This document shows positions 23,530 through 36,984 of a stretch of 64,000 nt of DNA, piece by piece. The position numbers and the translations under genes were made by a program. Each line of letters opens with the position of its first letter. The stretch's first letter is position 1. The notes beneath the pieces were generated by a model. That model made no database searches. It was not told where the DNA came from and saw only the letters and a list, made by a program, of their open reading frames with translations. Origin of the DNA: Stictocephala bisonia (Eukaryota > Arthropoda > Insecta > Hemiptera > Membracidae); contig JAQJVL010000031.1 in the NCBI GenBank assembly GCA_035578905.1, forward strand, positions 2,881,559 to 2,945,558, written 5' to 3'.

Positions 23530-26015
23530 ACTATATTTTACACAAATAGATACAATATTTATTTTTACTGTAACTTCATTAACTATTAATCTGCAAACAA
23601 TATAACGAACCATTTAAATTATTAATCAACCGAGATAATAAATAGATAAACACTAGCGTTCTTCTTTCCCAAGCTTGTATAATGTATACAATATGTATGA
23701 CTTGTAGTAGCCATACCCACACAGAAACAAACACACTAGAAACACTATTAACTGTTTTGATGTGATCATACATATGTTTGGAAAACCCATATTTTACATC
23801 AAGTAACACAGTACGGCACTTGTCATCTAACGTCGTGATTGTAGGCCTAATCAACTGACGATTTCAGATTATGGCTGTTGTATAATTGTTTATTAACCTC
23901 ATAGTTCGATAAGATAGGGAGTTAAGTTGGAGTATTTCATTTCCGGAACTATAACTGTTAGAGATTCAATAGCCCACCATTAATAGATTTTTAAAAATAT
24001 TTCAAATTGTTAACGGTTTATTATTTTTAGGGATTGTTTAAAATATCGTTTTGGTCAATAGCTCTGAAATGCTCTTTCGTATTTTTGACGTGTACATGTA
24101 TTGAATAGCCAGAAGTAGAGGTTAAAATTTTATAATATAAATTACAATTTACTGTTGAAAAAGTTAATACACTATACAATAAACAGGTAAACACTCGAAT
24201 AAAACTGATCCCAGTTTCCAATAACGGTGGTATATGAAAAAGTTCAAATATATAATTAGTAACCAATGAAATATTTTAAACCCAACTATAACTAAAATAT
24301 ATTATTTTTCACTCCTATGGTGTCTGCCAATATAATGAAACTCAGGTAAAATAAAGATTTAGTTTGGCTAAAAACACAATTAATTATTGTTTAAAACTAA
24401 AAAAAGGTAAAACACAGAGTCCATACAAAAAATATAAATGATATGTCAAGTTCAAATTCTTAATAAGGACAAACTGAAAAAAAGAAAACTCCTGAATATA
24501 TACAATGAAAAAGTTGCTTGGTAGTGAAATAATCCAGAACTATGTTGTATAGTTTTTGGTCAGGGAAATTGAAACCAATAAATAAGAATTATAAGAAAAA
24601 CAAAGAAATCACATTTTAATTATGGATAAATTAATGAACCACCAATTAAGATTTAATCCCCGTCAATTGGCAGTTTGGGCATTATCAACCCTACTAATCT
24701 GTGTTTAATGGAATGTCGTTTATTTTGCACATTTGACCATAAAATCACTTCAATATACATTAAATTCTTATTGAATCACACACTTTTAAGTTCCTGCCTC
24801 GAATGAAAGACCTAAGGTGAATAGACTTATCAGTTTGTATTTCTGACTGTCTATATTTTTTCGAGTTAGTAACTGACATTTCCAAAACAAAAGGTTACCT
24901 TGGTTTCAAACAAATGCAATATATATTTTTATAACTCATAAACAATTATATTAAGTCTAAATCTGACCTCTTTATTCTACAACTTAATGATATGTTATTA
25001 AAATAAATATATAATAATTATAGAAACGGATATTATTTTAAGTTCTAATCAATAATTATATATTAAAGTACTATGAGAAAGTGAACATCATTGTGTACTA
25101 TCTTAAATAAAACTTATTTTTTATATATAATCTTAAATATATTATTAATTTCATATCATCCATACGATATATAGTATAAGTAATTTCTTATCATAAAAAT
25201 TGCAAGAGTCAGTAACAGTAAATGACAATGTCATAATTTATATGGATCGATTAAGGTCCAACAACTTAACATTTGAAATATAATAACGTTTTCCAAACTA
25301 AATGTATGATTTTTTTATCATTTACATTACCAAAAACTTACTACAATGAACGTCCTTGAATATACAGTCCCATTGCAATGACCATAGTTTTATTCTATCA
25401 GTATCGAGACTTAGACAGGGAACAATGAAATCAGATCACGTCCCCTTCATCTGTGGTTATCCTGTCCAGGCTCTTGAATTATGAAGAAACCCAACTCTTG
25501 AAACAAACACGACTTGTGAATTATTTGAATAATTTACCCATATTTTAGTTATATTAAATTAATCACACAACATGCTAGGTTATTTTTAAGATTTGGAGAT
25601 TACAACCATTTCTTTATTTACAATTGTATTTTATATAGTTAAACGTATAATATTTTTGCTAATATTGCAGATCCAATGTAGTTTGGTTGCATATTTAAGG
25701 ATAATTTGGGTCTTAACGTGCCTTAAATTAAAACTTTAATTGTTTGTTATATATATTTTTCTTTTCTTTCTTTACTAGACATTGTTTCTATGTTGTAAAA
25801 TTCTTTGATGGAATATAATATGGAATAGCCGCATCAGCCAAGTATTTTCACCATTTTTTCTTCAACGTATTGAAGTTATTTCCTTTTTTATAGTTTCAGG
25901 TAAAAATGTAAATAAGTCTTGATCCAATGTATACTTTGCTGTCCACTGATTTAGATTATAATGTGTGGGTATGATGTGATTTTATTTCTTGCAGTATAAT
26001 TACTGCAATCTTAAT
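23530..26015. other. AT-rich stretch, no gene recognised
   Basis: Frames of 91 codons (23579-23854, -) and 79 codons (24027-24266, -) have no recognised motif and an AT-driven composition. No repeat structure noted apart from short TA runs. Confidence 0.5.
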
Positions 26016-26017
26016 TA

Positions 26018-26018
26018 A

Positions 26019-26090
<72 letters not shown>
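26018..26090 (+). repeat. TA dinucleotide tract
   Basis: About 36 TA repeats with a single C interruption near 26033. It directly abuts the 3' end of the minus-strand reverse-transcriptase remnant at 26101, so it may have grown from that element's tail. Confidence 0.95.
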
Positions 26091-26091
<1 letters not shown>

Positions 26092-26100
26092 GATTATCAT

Positions 26101-26740
26101 TTATTTCGGTCGGGATTTTCTTGATGAATAAAATTGTATCGTCAATATATTGTCCAATAATTTGGAGTTTTCGTATTTTTGATAGATAAATTTAGCTGAT
26201 TCAACATATTTTAATTTGCTAATTTTTCTTATGGCTCTTTTTAATAGTTTAAGGACTTGATTAAGATTTTGTTTACTGTTTATTCCATATAAAATTATTA
26301 TTGTGTTATTATTTCTGTGTGTTAATTTGAAATATTTATTTGATGTATGTACATTATTTTTTTTCAGTATAATATAATATTTTATAATATTAGTAAGGTG
26401 GTAATCTAATACAATAATTATACGATCTTCAGAGTTTGAGATTATGTTGCCACAGTAAAACAATTTTGTATTTTAATAATCTTCATTTCGTTTGATGCTA
26501 TTTCTGAGTTAATAATTTTCCAGTCTGTTTTTTATTAGTATAGGAATTCTTAATAACAATATCAGAGGATCAATTTTTTTATATGTTTAATTTTTTGCAT
26601 TATACTGTGTTTTTTCTTATATTATTGTATACTTCAGGTTTATTTGTGCTCTTCGTGTTTCTAAGAACACAATTTAGCCTTCTTATTTCTTTTTCCTGTT
26701 TTATTTGGTTTGAGATCCATATTTGTGTGTTTTTTTTTTG
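26101..26740 (-). pseudogene. CR1-like retrotransposon remnant with internal deletion
   Basis: The open frame 26463-26101 ends with YGINSKQNLNQVLKLLKRAI, then RKISKLKYVESAK and ILTIQ. This fits the CR1/Daphne RT C-terminal pattern WGN...L..VL.LQKRAIRxI...yreSc...f....ILT. Further upstream on the same strand (26730-26470), in other frames, WISNQIKQEKEIRRLN and WKIINSEI match the connector between endonuclease and RT. The RT core that should lie between is absent, so the copy is internally deleted as well as frameshifted. Its 3' side runs into the TA tract. Confidence 0.65.
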
Positions 26741-26847
26741 TTTGAGTTATGTGTTTAAATGATTGATCGAAATATAAATAAAAATGTTTGGAAATATTTT
26801 ATATATGTCTTGAAGATCATGTATATGTATGTAATTTTGGCACTCAA

Positions 26848-26889
<42 letters not shown>

Positions 26890-28000
26890 AATTGCAGTGT
26901 CAAAAAAATGTCTGCAAATAACACTTATTGAAACCTTAAAGTACAATTTCACGAAATATGCCAATTAAATTTTAAACTAATATTCTTTGAAAAGGTGAAG
27001 TAAGCTTACGTTTGTAAGCAATATCCATTGAATGTTTTTATCGTAAACAGTTAACTGAAACAATAAATACGTTTTCCATTATTACGTGTTATATGATAAA
27101 TTGTAATGTATAATTTGTTATTTTCAATCCATCCAGAAATTGCTAAACCAATTTTACATTATTCGTGGCTATTTAAATTTTATAACTTACATTATATGCA
27201 TTTCTATTAATAAACATTCTATGTTTAAACGTTTTTAATGCAATAATATCCGTTATAAATCTTTAAAATTGGGTTTTAAAGGCAAGGATGTTTCCAACGA
27301 GTTTGAATTAAAACAATTTAACGATATAAGTTATATAGTGCATGTATATTACCTTTATTGTTGTCATTACAACAAGATTTTGGTATTAAACTATTTCTGG
27401 CAGCTTATTTAAGGTGATGTAAAAACAGTTTTATCCATATATAAAACAATATTATCTAGTGTTTATAACATTTTCTGCCCGAGTAAAAAAATTCGTAGTA
27501 TTAATTAAGATTCATGATTGGTTGCAGTTGTTGAGGATTAAAATTTGAAATTAGTACTGGCCTGGTAGTAGAGGGAGTTGGCCGTGGTTGGGTGACATAT
27601 GGACCGTAAGTGGACCAATTTGTTGTAGGTAACACTAGTACATTAATTGTGTACACTTACACTGCATGGTCGGCGATCCAACCTACATTTAAAATATACA
27701 ACTAATCTCATATGTTAAATAACTATAAATATAATTTATCCATTAAAAAAATGTATTTTACTCAAATTTCATGTTATAATACATCTGAGGAATAACCTCT
27801 ATGAGTAGTTTGTTATTTACGTTTGGAATAGAACACAAAACCAACATTTAAAAACAAACTGTGTAACTACACAAACGAAATTATAGGTCCTATAGTGATT
27901 TAACAAATAAAAAATAAGCGTATTATTAATATTATATATTTACAACAGTGCCACTATACAGTATATACTAATTAAAAACCATCAGGTATGTCACTAACTA
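26741..28000. other. AT-rich stretch with poly(A) and a weak exon-like segment
   Basis: A 36-bp poly(A) at 26853-26888 stands alone. At 27534-27604 a GC-richer open segment reads TGLVVEGVGRGWVTYG and ends at a GTAAGT donor-like site, but no good acceptor precedes it. Nothing else recognised. Confidence 0.4.
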
Positions 28001-29220
28001 CAACAGAATGGAGTGTGTCTTTATGACTGGACATGACAGGTACACACTTGTAGACATGTTTAAGGATGCCTGCCAATATATGGGCTTAGAGACCAGACCT
28101 CCAGATATTTCACTGGTGTCAACAGGACGGAGCGTGTCACTGTAACTGAACATCAAAGGTAGCAAGTAGGTCATATACATGATCAGTGAGGCCTGCCAAT
28201 ATATGGGCTCAAACCAAACCTCTAGATATTACACTGGCGTCAACAGGATGGAGCGTGTCTCTGTGACTGAACATCAAAGGTAGCAAGCTGGTGATATACA
28301 TGTTCAAGGAGGTCTGCCAATATACGGGCTTAGACCACAATTCCGGATATTTTACTGGCGTCAACAGGACGGAGCGTGTCACTGTGACTGGACATAAAAG
28401 GTAGCAAGTAGGCCATAGACATGTTCAAGGAGGCCGGCCAATATATGGGTTTAGAACACCTCACCGGATATTTCACAGGAGACAACAGGATGGAGCGTGT
28501 CTGTGTGACTGGTCATCAAAGGCTCATAATCACGTTTAAGGATGTAAGGTTTAGAACAGACCACCGGATATTACACTTGTGACAACATGATGAAGCGTGT
28601 CTGTGACTGGTCATGAAAAGCTCATAATGACGTTTGAGTATGTAAGGTTTAGAACACCTAACTGGATATTACACTGGAGACAACAGGATGGAGCGTATCT
28701 GTGTGACTGGTCATCACAGGCTCATAATGACGTTTGATGATGTAAGGTTTGAAACACCTAACCGGATATTACACTGGAGACAACAGGATGGAGCGTGTTT
28801 GTGTGACTGGTCATCAAAGGCTCATAATGACGTTTGAGGATGTAAGGTTTGAAACACCTAACCGGATATTACACTGGAGACAACAGGATGGAGCGTGTTT
28901 GTGTGACCGGTCGTCAAAGGCTCATAACGACGTTTGAGGATGTAAGGTTTAGAACAGACCACCGGATATGACACTTGTGACAACAGGATGGAGCGTGTCT
29001 GTGTGACTGGTCATGAAAAGCTCAAATTGACGTTTGAGGATATAAGGTTTAGAACACCTAACAGGATATTACACTGGAGATAACAGGATGGAGCATGTTT
29101 GTGTGACCGGTCGTCAAAGGCTCATAACGACGTTTGAGGATCTAGGGTTTAGAACATACCACCGGATATTACACTTGTGACAGCAGAGTGGAGCGTGTCT
29201 GTGTGACTGGAAATCAAAGG
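28001..29220. repeat. Composite minisatellite: about 120-bp units followed by 100-bp units
   Basis: The CAACAGGATGGAGCGTGTC word starts at 28001, 28120, 28241, 28362 and 28483 (spacing 119-121), then at 28583, 28681, 28781, 28881, 28981, 29081 and 29181 (spacing 98-100, mostly exactly 100). The short unit lacks about 20 bp around the AATATATGGGCTTAGA part of the long unit. All units share CGGATATTACACT and a GTGACTGG block. Open frames here are repeat artefacts. Confidence 0.93.
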
Positions 29221-30750
29221 TACGGATAGAGATTACTCATACATACGTCATTTAAACCCCTGATTAGAATTTCAAATTTGGTAGTAAACGCAATAATAAT
29301 GTTGCAGAATAGGGCTATGAGCCAATCATAAATCTATAAGCAACATGATACAGCTTTGTAAATATTAATTAAAGAATATTAAAAAGAAAGGTTTGTACAA
29401 CTTTCTGTACTCTTTTAGCATAATTCAAATAATTTAATTTAAGTGTTTATTTACTATATTTCTGTTTAAGTAATTTAACTGATTTTCGTTTTAATTATAA
29501 ATTTAATTGGCTGTAATAGTCCATCATGAAAATCTGCCTATGTACACTGATATAATGTTGTAAATTTAAGTCAAACTAAAAATTATACTTGTTTCGTGAT
29601 CATACATTATATGATAGCGTCAAATACAAGCGTCAAATATACTATAAAATAAATTATATCAACTATGATATAATTTATTTCATTTCAAGCAAAATGAATA
29701 TTGGCTTATTTTTTCAAACAATGTGACTCTGCGTCGAGCAGACACAAACTAAGTTACACTACAATGTATATTGTAACCTTAAATTTTATAGTTGACAAAG
29801 TAACCTGATCAAGAAAGAATTATTTTTATTATTGTTAAAAATTGTTCATATCTATTACACTTTTGAATTATTGTGACAGTTCATTAAAAAGCTTGACCGC
29901 AATTCATTTTGGAAAACAATGGCTTGTGGAAGAATGCTGATCAAATGTGTAGGTGTCTTGATGAGGATCCACGGAAAGCTGTGTGCCCTTGATAAATATG
30001 AAAATATTTCCGAACGAACAGCAAAGTTACAGCTATAAACATATGAGAATTCAACGATTCTGTTGGCTAAGAAGATTAGTTTGCACGAGAAACTGACATG
30101 TTTTCTAAAAATGCCCCCGGATGCTTCTTTCTGAAATCTGGATATAAATTGACTAGGTTTTTAATACCACAATATGGGAACACCATATGTCAAAATGGGA
30201 GAATCAGGCCGTAAAAAGATGTTCATAGGACCTTTGAATCTAAGAGTGACGATAACTGACAATAAACAAAAAACCCTTATCTTAACCTTTTACAAACGCA
30301 AATCGCTTATATTAATATTCGGTGTTCTGAACTAAGCTCGTATATTAGCTGACCTCCTTGATAATTTCTTAAGTGTAAAAATTTAACTTAAGTATAGTCT
30401 AAACTTTGGGCTGTGACACCGTGACACCTAGAAACTTTGTTACTGAAGATGCAGTTTCAATGCCAGAAATGAATCTCACAAATGATAGATAAATTTGATA
30501 AGCAAGTTACTTCTATTGCTAGTTTTGTTTGTATTTATTGTTAATTAATTTTATTGAAATCTATGAAGCAGATAATTAGCCTCACAAACAAATTGGACTA
30601 TTAAACCAATATATATTACTGATTACTATGTGTGTTTCCATGGAGATTATGTCAGTGGTTCGCCAAGGAGTACTAATACTACTTAAGAATATAAACGCAC
30701 CACAAGATAATTTAAAAAAATAAAAAAAAAAAAATAAAAACTTTTTCAAT
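29221..30750. other. AT-rich stretch, no gene recognised
   Basis: Nothing recognisable on either strand. A less AT-rich patch at 29920-30130 has no family motif in any frame. Confidence 0.45.
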
Positions 30751-30751
30751 T

Positions 30752-30900
30752 CCAGTGGTATTGACCCACCCGTACACGTTAAATGGTATTGGCCAACCCG
30801 CCCACTCATACACGTACAATGGTAGTAACTCACCCGCCCACCCATACACGTACAATGGTAGTGACCCACCCACCCACCCACACACGTACAATGGTAGTAA
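30752..30900 (+). repeat. Minisatellite family A, locus 3 (about four units)
   Basis: Units of about 37 bp with CACCCGCCCACCCATACAC, GTACAATGGTAGTGAC. The 99-codon and 76-codon frames crossing it are repeat artefacts. Confidence 0.9.
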
Positions 30901-30904
30901 GGGG

Positions 30905-32100
30905 AATGGGTTCTGCGTGATTTTGTGCAGAAAGGGAAATGGGTGTACCGCCTACAAACAAGTGGACATTGGAATCGGACAATGAATGGGTCAGGCCGTT
31001 GATAAATAGAGGAAAAAAATAAATTACCTAAGAACTGGACAATGCGGTACCCCAGTGAAAAACTCCAAGAATCCTAATTGATCACTATTTACGCAATCAG
31101 ACTTATCTCTGGGTGCCTAGATATGGTTACGAAAGGGCCTTTACGACAGAAGACACTAACGCTACAATAGCATAAACAGTTGTTTTATTTTTAGTTAAGC
31201 AAAATGCTATGTCCGTTGGAAATAAAATAAGTAAATACACTTTGGATGTAATATTATCTTTAATAATAAACGTTTGAAGCCTGTTAAGACATTTTTGACA
31301 GTGATAACATCAACCAGATGGGCCAGTACTTATTTCAGTTCGACTTTTCTCCTCTCTTGTGAAGTGGTGGTTTGATAATAATTAAGTGTTTCAGAGACTC
31401 GGGGGAAATCCCGGTTACGAACGAGTTGTTCATTTAATATACAGGAGTTGAAGAGATGGTATCACCTCCGACCTTCAAAAACTTAGATGAGGTGTCATCT
31501 AATCAACTTGAGGTTTTCGACAGTAAATTATATTATGTATATGAATATGACCATCGAAGTCTCGTACGTAAATACAGAATTTTGAAAACACTAGATGTTT
31601 TAATAAGAGGTCGTTTATTAGAACGATAAGAATCAATGAAAGTAAAACTTACTTCAAAAAACGTGTACCAGGGAATTATGTATACTGCAACAATAAACAA
31701 GGATGCCTGACCATATAATGGAAATATAGCATCAGTCATCTGACAAACATTTTTAGCCACATCTACTACTTCATATTAAAGATGTGTTTTGCAATAATAC
31801 ATATCGCTCCTATCTGTATTTTCTCTCAACAAAAAGTCGAGGCATTAAATAGTCCACTAAACACAGACATTCAAAATGTCACTTGTGAGATTATGCTCTG
31901 AAAGGCATAATATGTAAGGGTTATCACATTGCGTGGGAATATAAGCAAAATATTACTAAATAAATACAGATTGATTAAAATTATTTATAAAAATTTATGT
32001 GATTTACATTAAACAAAAATTAATAATGTTCAAAGTAACATAATTTGGCACGTCAAACTTGTGCACAATCTATAAATTGAATGTCACAACAGTTTATATA
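30905..32100. other. Mixed stretch, no gene recognised
   Basis: 30905-31160 and 31310-31520 are less AT-rich but carry no recognised motif. The 75-codon frame at 31533-31760 (-) shows no family similarity that I can name. Confidence 0.45.
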
Positions 32101-32104
32101 TCTT

Positions 32105-32235
32105 AAACACATACGTAAAGTGGTATAGGCCCACCCACCCACCCACACAAGTACAGTGGTATAAACCTATCCATCCATCCACATACGTACAATTGTATAG
32201 ACCCACCCATCCACCCACATACGTAGAGTGGTATA
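32105..32235 (+). repeat. Minisatellite family A, locus 4 (three to four units)
   Basis: Units with CCCACCCACCCACACA, GTACAGTGGTATA in the same order as the other loci, here with more substitutions (ACCTATCCATCCATCCACAT). It is the most diverged locus of the family. Confidence 0.85.
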
Positions 32236-32239
32236 GCCT

Positions 32240-34735
32240 GTATAACTACTTAAAAAAAAAAATAAATAAATAAACATGTAAGCCAAATTGCTAAAAATAA
32301 TCATATTATATTATATTTATAATTATAATAAAAAGGTTTATATCATTTATTTATATTCCAGATAATATGACAGTTAAATAAAATAAATTTTCACAATATT
32401 AATCGTCATACCAGTATTTCTTGATCCAAATCTAAATCATTTATTATTAATTTAGTAATAAATTAAATAAAAAACCATAGATAATCAGTGGTTATTTTGT
32501 AAGTGATTATGTAAGTAACATAACATTCTTTAAAAATGTAGTAATATTGTAATAATATATTGATACCTATACCTCATAACTTTAGAATTCCACGGCTGTC
32601 ATCTTTATTGTTTGAAACAGCTCACCATTTGTAAAGGTTTCTGTTTTGGTAAAATAAAATTTAACATATTGGTAAATATTGATAAATGAGTGAAATCTAT
32701 TGATAGATAATAAAATAAATGGTTGACATTTGTTTAAAAAAAACTAAACGAAGATTTAACAAAATATCATCAAGATATATATTATGTAAAAGCAATTTTA
32801 TATTTCCAAAAACCTTTATTCAAAACTTAATAACGAACCATACACTTTGGATTAATTTTTTATACAATTAATCATATATTTAGTATATACATTACCCATA
32901 AATTAACTTTCTAAATAATATTATTTAAAATAAATTGATATTAATAAACCAATTAAATATGTAATACGTCACATTCGGGGACATCAATATCGTCTCTGTA
33001 GTTGTAATCAATTAGTGGAGTCATTAGTTCAGTCCCATTAGTGAGGTCATTACATCATAGGTAATAAGAAACTGACTCCACTTTCAAAATACAATTATAT
33101 ATCACAATTAATGTAATAAATATGTAAATGTACCATGTTGTATAGTAATAGTAATTTGTCAGTTAAAATAACTGTATATATATATCAACAAAATATCAAT
33201 TTTCATTGAATAATGTATAGTTCAAATGTTTTAATATTTCTCTTTAATGTTTTAAGGCGTGAGATTGAAACCTTGACTTATTAAAGTTCGTTTAACATTA
33301 CGTTTCCTACTCGTGAGTAATGTATTTTATTTTAATATTATCAGAAATCTTTATTTAGGAGATGTATTCATAGTAAAAATTACAAAAACACGTTGATATC
33401 AAGGTTTTTCTGTACTCTATCTTGAATATATCATTTAATGACTATTTTTATAATAATATTAGTAAAATATTACTTTTTGAACACTAAAAATAAAATAATA
33501 TAACATTTAAATAATAATAATTATTCTTTTATTTGTAAAAAAAATCATGCATATAAATTTATTTAATTCATATTTTGGGACTACTGAGCTTTTCCCAAGA
33601 ACACAAACAGCCATGAAGTCACTAGTGTAAATGAAGGTAAGCATTTTGTGCTTGGAGGGATATAGAAATAAACAACCCCATTTAAAACTCTATGAAAACC
33701 CTCGTAATGCAGCTTTGTTTAAACATGCTTTTCAACATACTTTAAATAGTTTAGTACTAAAATAATACATGTGTACCATCTTGCACGTATAGTATGGTAT
33801 ATAAAAAACTTATGATTAAATACTAACTCTTTAGTGAAAAGTGCTCATTAGAAAAAGAATTTGCGAACTCAATATGAAATTACTTTCTTTAATGATAAAG
33901 TGTGAAAATTTGTTTGACACATTTTAGTATCTGAAATATATTTGCTTGGTCAACTTACCAGAATAACATATATATATATATATATTCTTATTTTATATAT
34001 TTACTATTTTGTACATTCTATTTTAAAGCTTAAGAGCTAAATTTAGTGGGGAAAATATCAAAAATATGAAAGGTTTCTATTGCTCAGCTCCAATGGAACT
34101 GTTAATTTAATTGATTTTCCTATATAGTGCTTAAGCTGATGTAAAAGTGCATTTTTTTGTAAAATTTAAGGCATATCATTTGTTATATAGCAGAAAGCAG
34201 CTGTTAAACAAATCAATACTAAATATATGTTTTTGATTTAAAATAATTCCTTATGTAGAAGTGATCAAAAGTCACAGACCAAGACCTAAAGGCCAAGGTT
34301 ACTTGAATGACAGACGGCCTTGGCACCCAAAGCTTGCAGGGGTATTCTCTAGTATTATTTAATGGGACTTATAACTATTTTAGTATTACTTCCTGTTTGA
34401 GGTGGCTTCACAATTTTGAGAAAAGTCCATCTGTCTACTTTGGAAAAAGTATTTAGTTCATTGAAGAATAGCATAGAACAAACATGTTATACATTTCAAT
34501 TACAGGGGAAGGAATGGATTATAAGGGTCATTCAGCGAGTGGCTGCAACAAGTCACACTAAGTAGTTTTATCACACACATAGCTAAAATTGACGACTCAT
34601 ATAGAATAGAAAAAGTTGAGTGATGTCTTATTTTAGCTCATGAAGTTAGTGCTAACAAGTCCTCTATAACACTGAATTTGTGAACTAATGGTACTAGGGG
34701 TTACTTCCGAACCATCACCACTGACGGGCTGCGAG
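32240..34735. other. AT-rich stretch, no gene recognised
   Basis: Low-complexity AT-rich DNA. A 26-nt segment at 33612-33637 is bounded by an acceptor-like and a donor-like site, too short to support alone. Confidence 0.5.
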
Positions 34736-34740
34736 CAAGG

Positions 34741-34830
34741 ACGTGATCTCTTAGGAGTCACCCATCCAAGGAACAGCCACGCTAGATGTTGTTTGACGCG
34801 ATAACGTCGGAACTGACCGATTAAGGCCTC
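34741..34830 (-). ncRNA. 5S-rRNA-like relic, possibly the head of a 5S-derived SINE
   Basis: The plus-strand stretch TCACCCATCCAAGGAACAGC, then CACGCTAGATGTTGTTTGAC, resembles the reverse complement of the conserved internal part of 5S rRNA (loop E / internal control region). The flanks diverge quickly and the full 120-nt gene is not present, so it is not a functional 5S gene. The similarity is judged from memory of the 5S consensus and is moderate. Confidence 0.4.
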
Positions 34831-34834
34831 TGGC

Positions 34835-35580
34835 TAAGGCATCTTTGAGTATATTGATGTATATTTGTGTATAACGGTGTATTAAATATTTATTTATCAA
34901 TCGTACACCAAATACAATTTTTAGTTAGTTACACAACATAAATTTGGTATAATTAAAATGTAAACATAAGTACAAATTATTCCAATATACATTTAACGGT
35001 AAAGATTACAAAAGATAAAACTTTATCTACGAAATTACATTCTAGAAAAAACTCTTTAACGAGCTGGTGGACTTTCAGAGCCCGTACTTTGACGAGTAAA
35101 TATTCATGGAGATTTTGAGTGCGAACAAAGTTTGATGTGGTTTACAATTTATTCAGTAGCTTGGTTATAAGAAGCTGCAGAAAACTCATAGTTATTCTTA
35201 CTAGAGGGGCCTTTTTTTAAAATATTCCCTATATTCTTATAAACTAATTATTATTTGTTTATTTTATGAATTTATATTTATTGTTAACTCAATAAAATTT
35301 AAAAGTTTAATAAATATAAAAAGTAGTAAGTCTTTCAGTCTAGTAGTATTTCAAACCTCTAGGGTGGAAAAGCGTTAGATATATTGTAGTGTATTTTAAG
35401 TGAGAGAGTTCATGGACTGGTATTTGGAATAGGAGTTTGGAATAGGTATTTAGAATTGGAACTGAGTGTACATAGGTGCAGTCGTCGAGAACGCCTGGAG
35501 ATAGGTGATCCAAGTGCAGAACTGAATATATCAACCTTATTAGTACATCAAGCTATGACTGACTTGCAACTCTTTTTATA
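34835..35580. other. AT-rich stretch, no gene recognised
   Basis: Nothing recognisable. A 64-codon minus-strand frame at 35340-35534 has no motif. Confidence 0.45.
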
Positions 35581-35582
35581 GA

Positions 35583-35860
35583 GTGCTTCATGGCAACATT
35601 GGTTCAGTAAATGATATTGCTACAAGAGTTTCCAAATATACGAGGTTCTGGGGTTGTTTACGTACAATACTGGCCTCGTCACACAGTTTCTCTGATGGAA
35701 GACAGGAAGCTCTAATATAGTGCTGCATGGCCAAACTGGTTCAGTAAAGGATATTGTGACAAGAGTTCCCAAATATACGAAGTTCAGAGGTTGTTTACGT
35801 ACAATATTGGCCTCACCACACAGGTTCTCTGATGGAAGACAGGAAGCTCTACTAGCACCT
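35583..35860 (+). repeat. Tandem duplication, two units of about 138 bp
   Basis: GTGCTTCATGGC...TTGGTTCAGTAAATGATATT at 35583 recurs as GTGCTGCATGGC...CTGGTTCAGTAAAGGATATT at 35720; both units continue through TTGTTTACGTACAATA and CTCTGATGGAAGACAGGAAG. About 90 percent identical by eye. The 65-codon frame here lies in the second unit and is probably chance. Confidence 0.93.
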
Positions 35861-36211
35861 TCAATAGGACAGTGTGTGTTATTCTTAGTTGAACATCCGT
35901 TTTGTTCGTTAATATAGAGCGTAATTCTTATTGCTGGCTGTTATTATTGTTGTTACTTTGTTATTGTTATATGGATATTTATAACTCTTATTCATTGTTA
36001 ACAAAATATTAAACATGGGTCAGAGTGATTAGAAAACAATATTCGCGCTAATATTTACTACGCTCGTAGAAAACAAAATAATAAAACTGCAGATACAATA
36101 CAAGCACAATAATACATAATAACCACTAAAAAAACAAGTCCAAGAGGGGGACTCGGAAGGATGTCAGGGACACAGGTTAGGTGGTGTGAAAGAGCAAGAT
36201 GGGGGATTGTC

Positions 36212-36900
<689 letters not shown>

Positions 36901-36903
36901 CAT

Positions 36904-36978
36904 CCGCCACTCAGGGAATCGAGCCAAAGAACTTCAGCCCCAGAGGCAAGTGACGTACCACTCAGATACCGCGGCCCT
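36904..36978 (-). mobile_element. tRNA-derived SINE head
   Basis: On the minus strand GGGCCGCGGTATCTGAGTGG opens like a tRNA 5' end. TATCTGAGTGGT (36968-36957) fits the A box and GGCTCGATTCC (36925-36915) is a near-perfect B box, 43 nt apart, as in a short-variable-arm tRNA. The region is GC-rich against its flanks. On the minus strand it continues into a GGCGGATGATAAAATTGCAG tail. No functional tRNA is claimed because the stems do not close well. Confidence 0.7.
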
Positions 36979-36984
36979 AACCGT

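Noticed and set aside
28001..29220. CRISPR-like array
   Set aside because: Units are contiguous tandem repeats without distinct spacers, in eukaryotic DNA.
33612..33637. 26-nt segment between AG and GTAAGC
   Set aside because: Such pairs are expected often by chance in 64 kb, and a micro-exon cannot be supported without transcripts.
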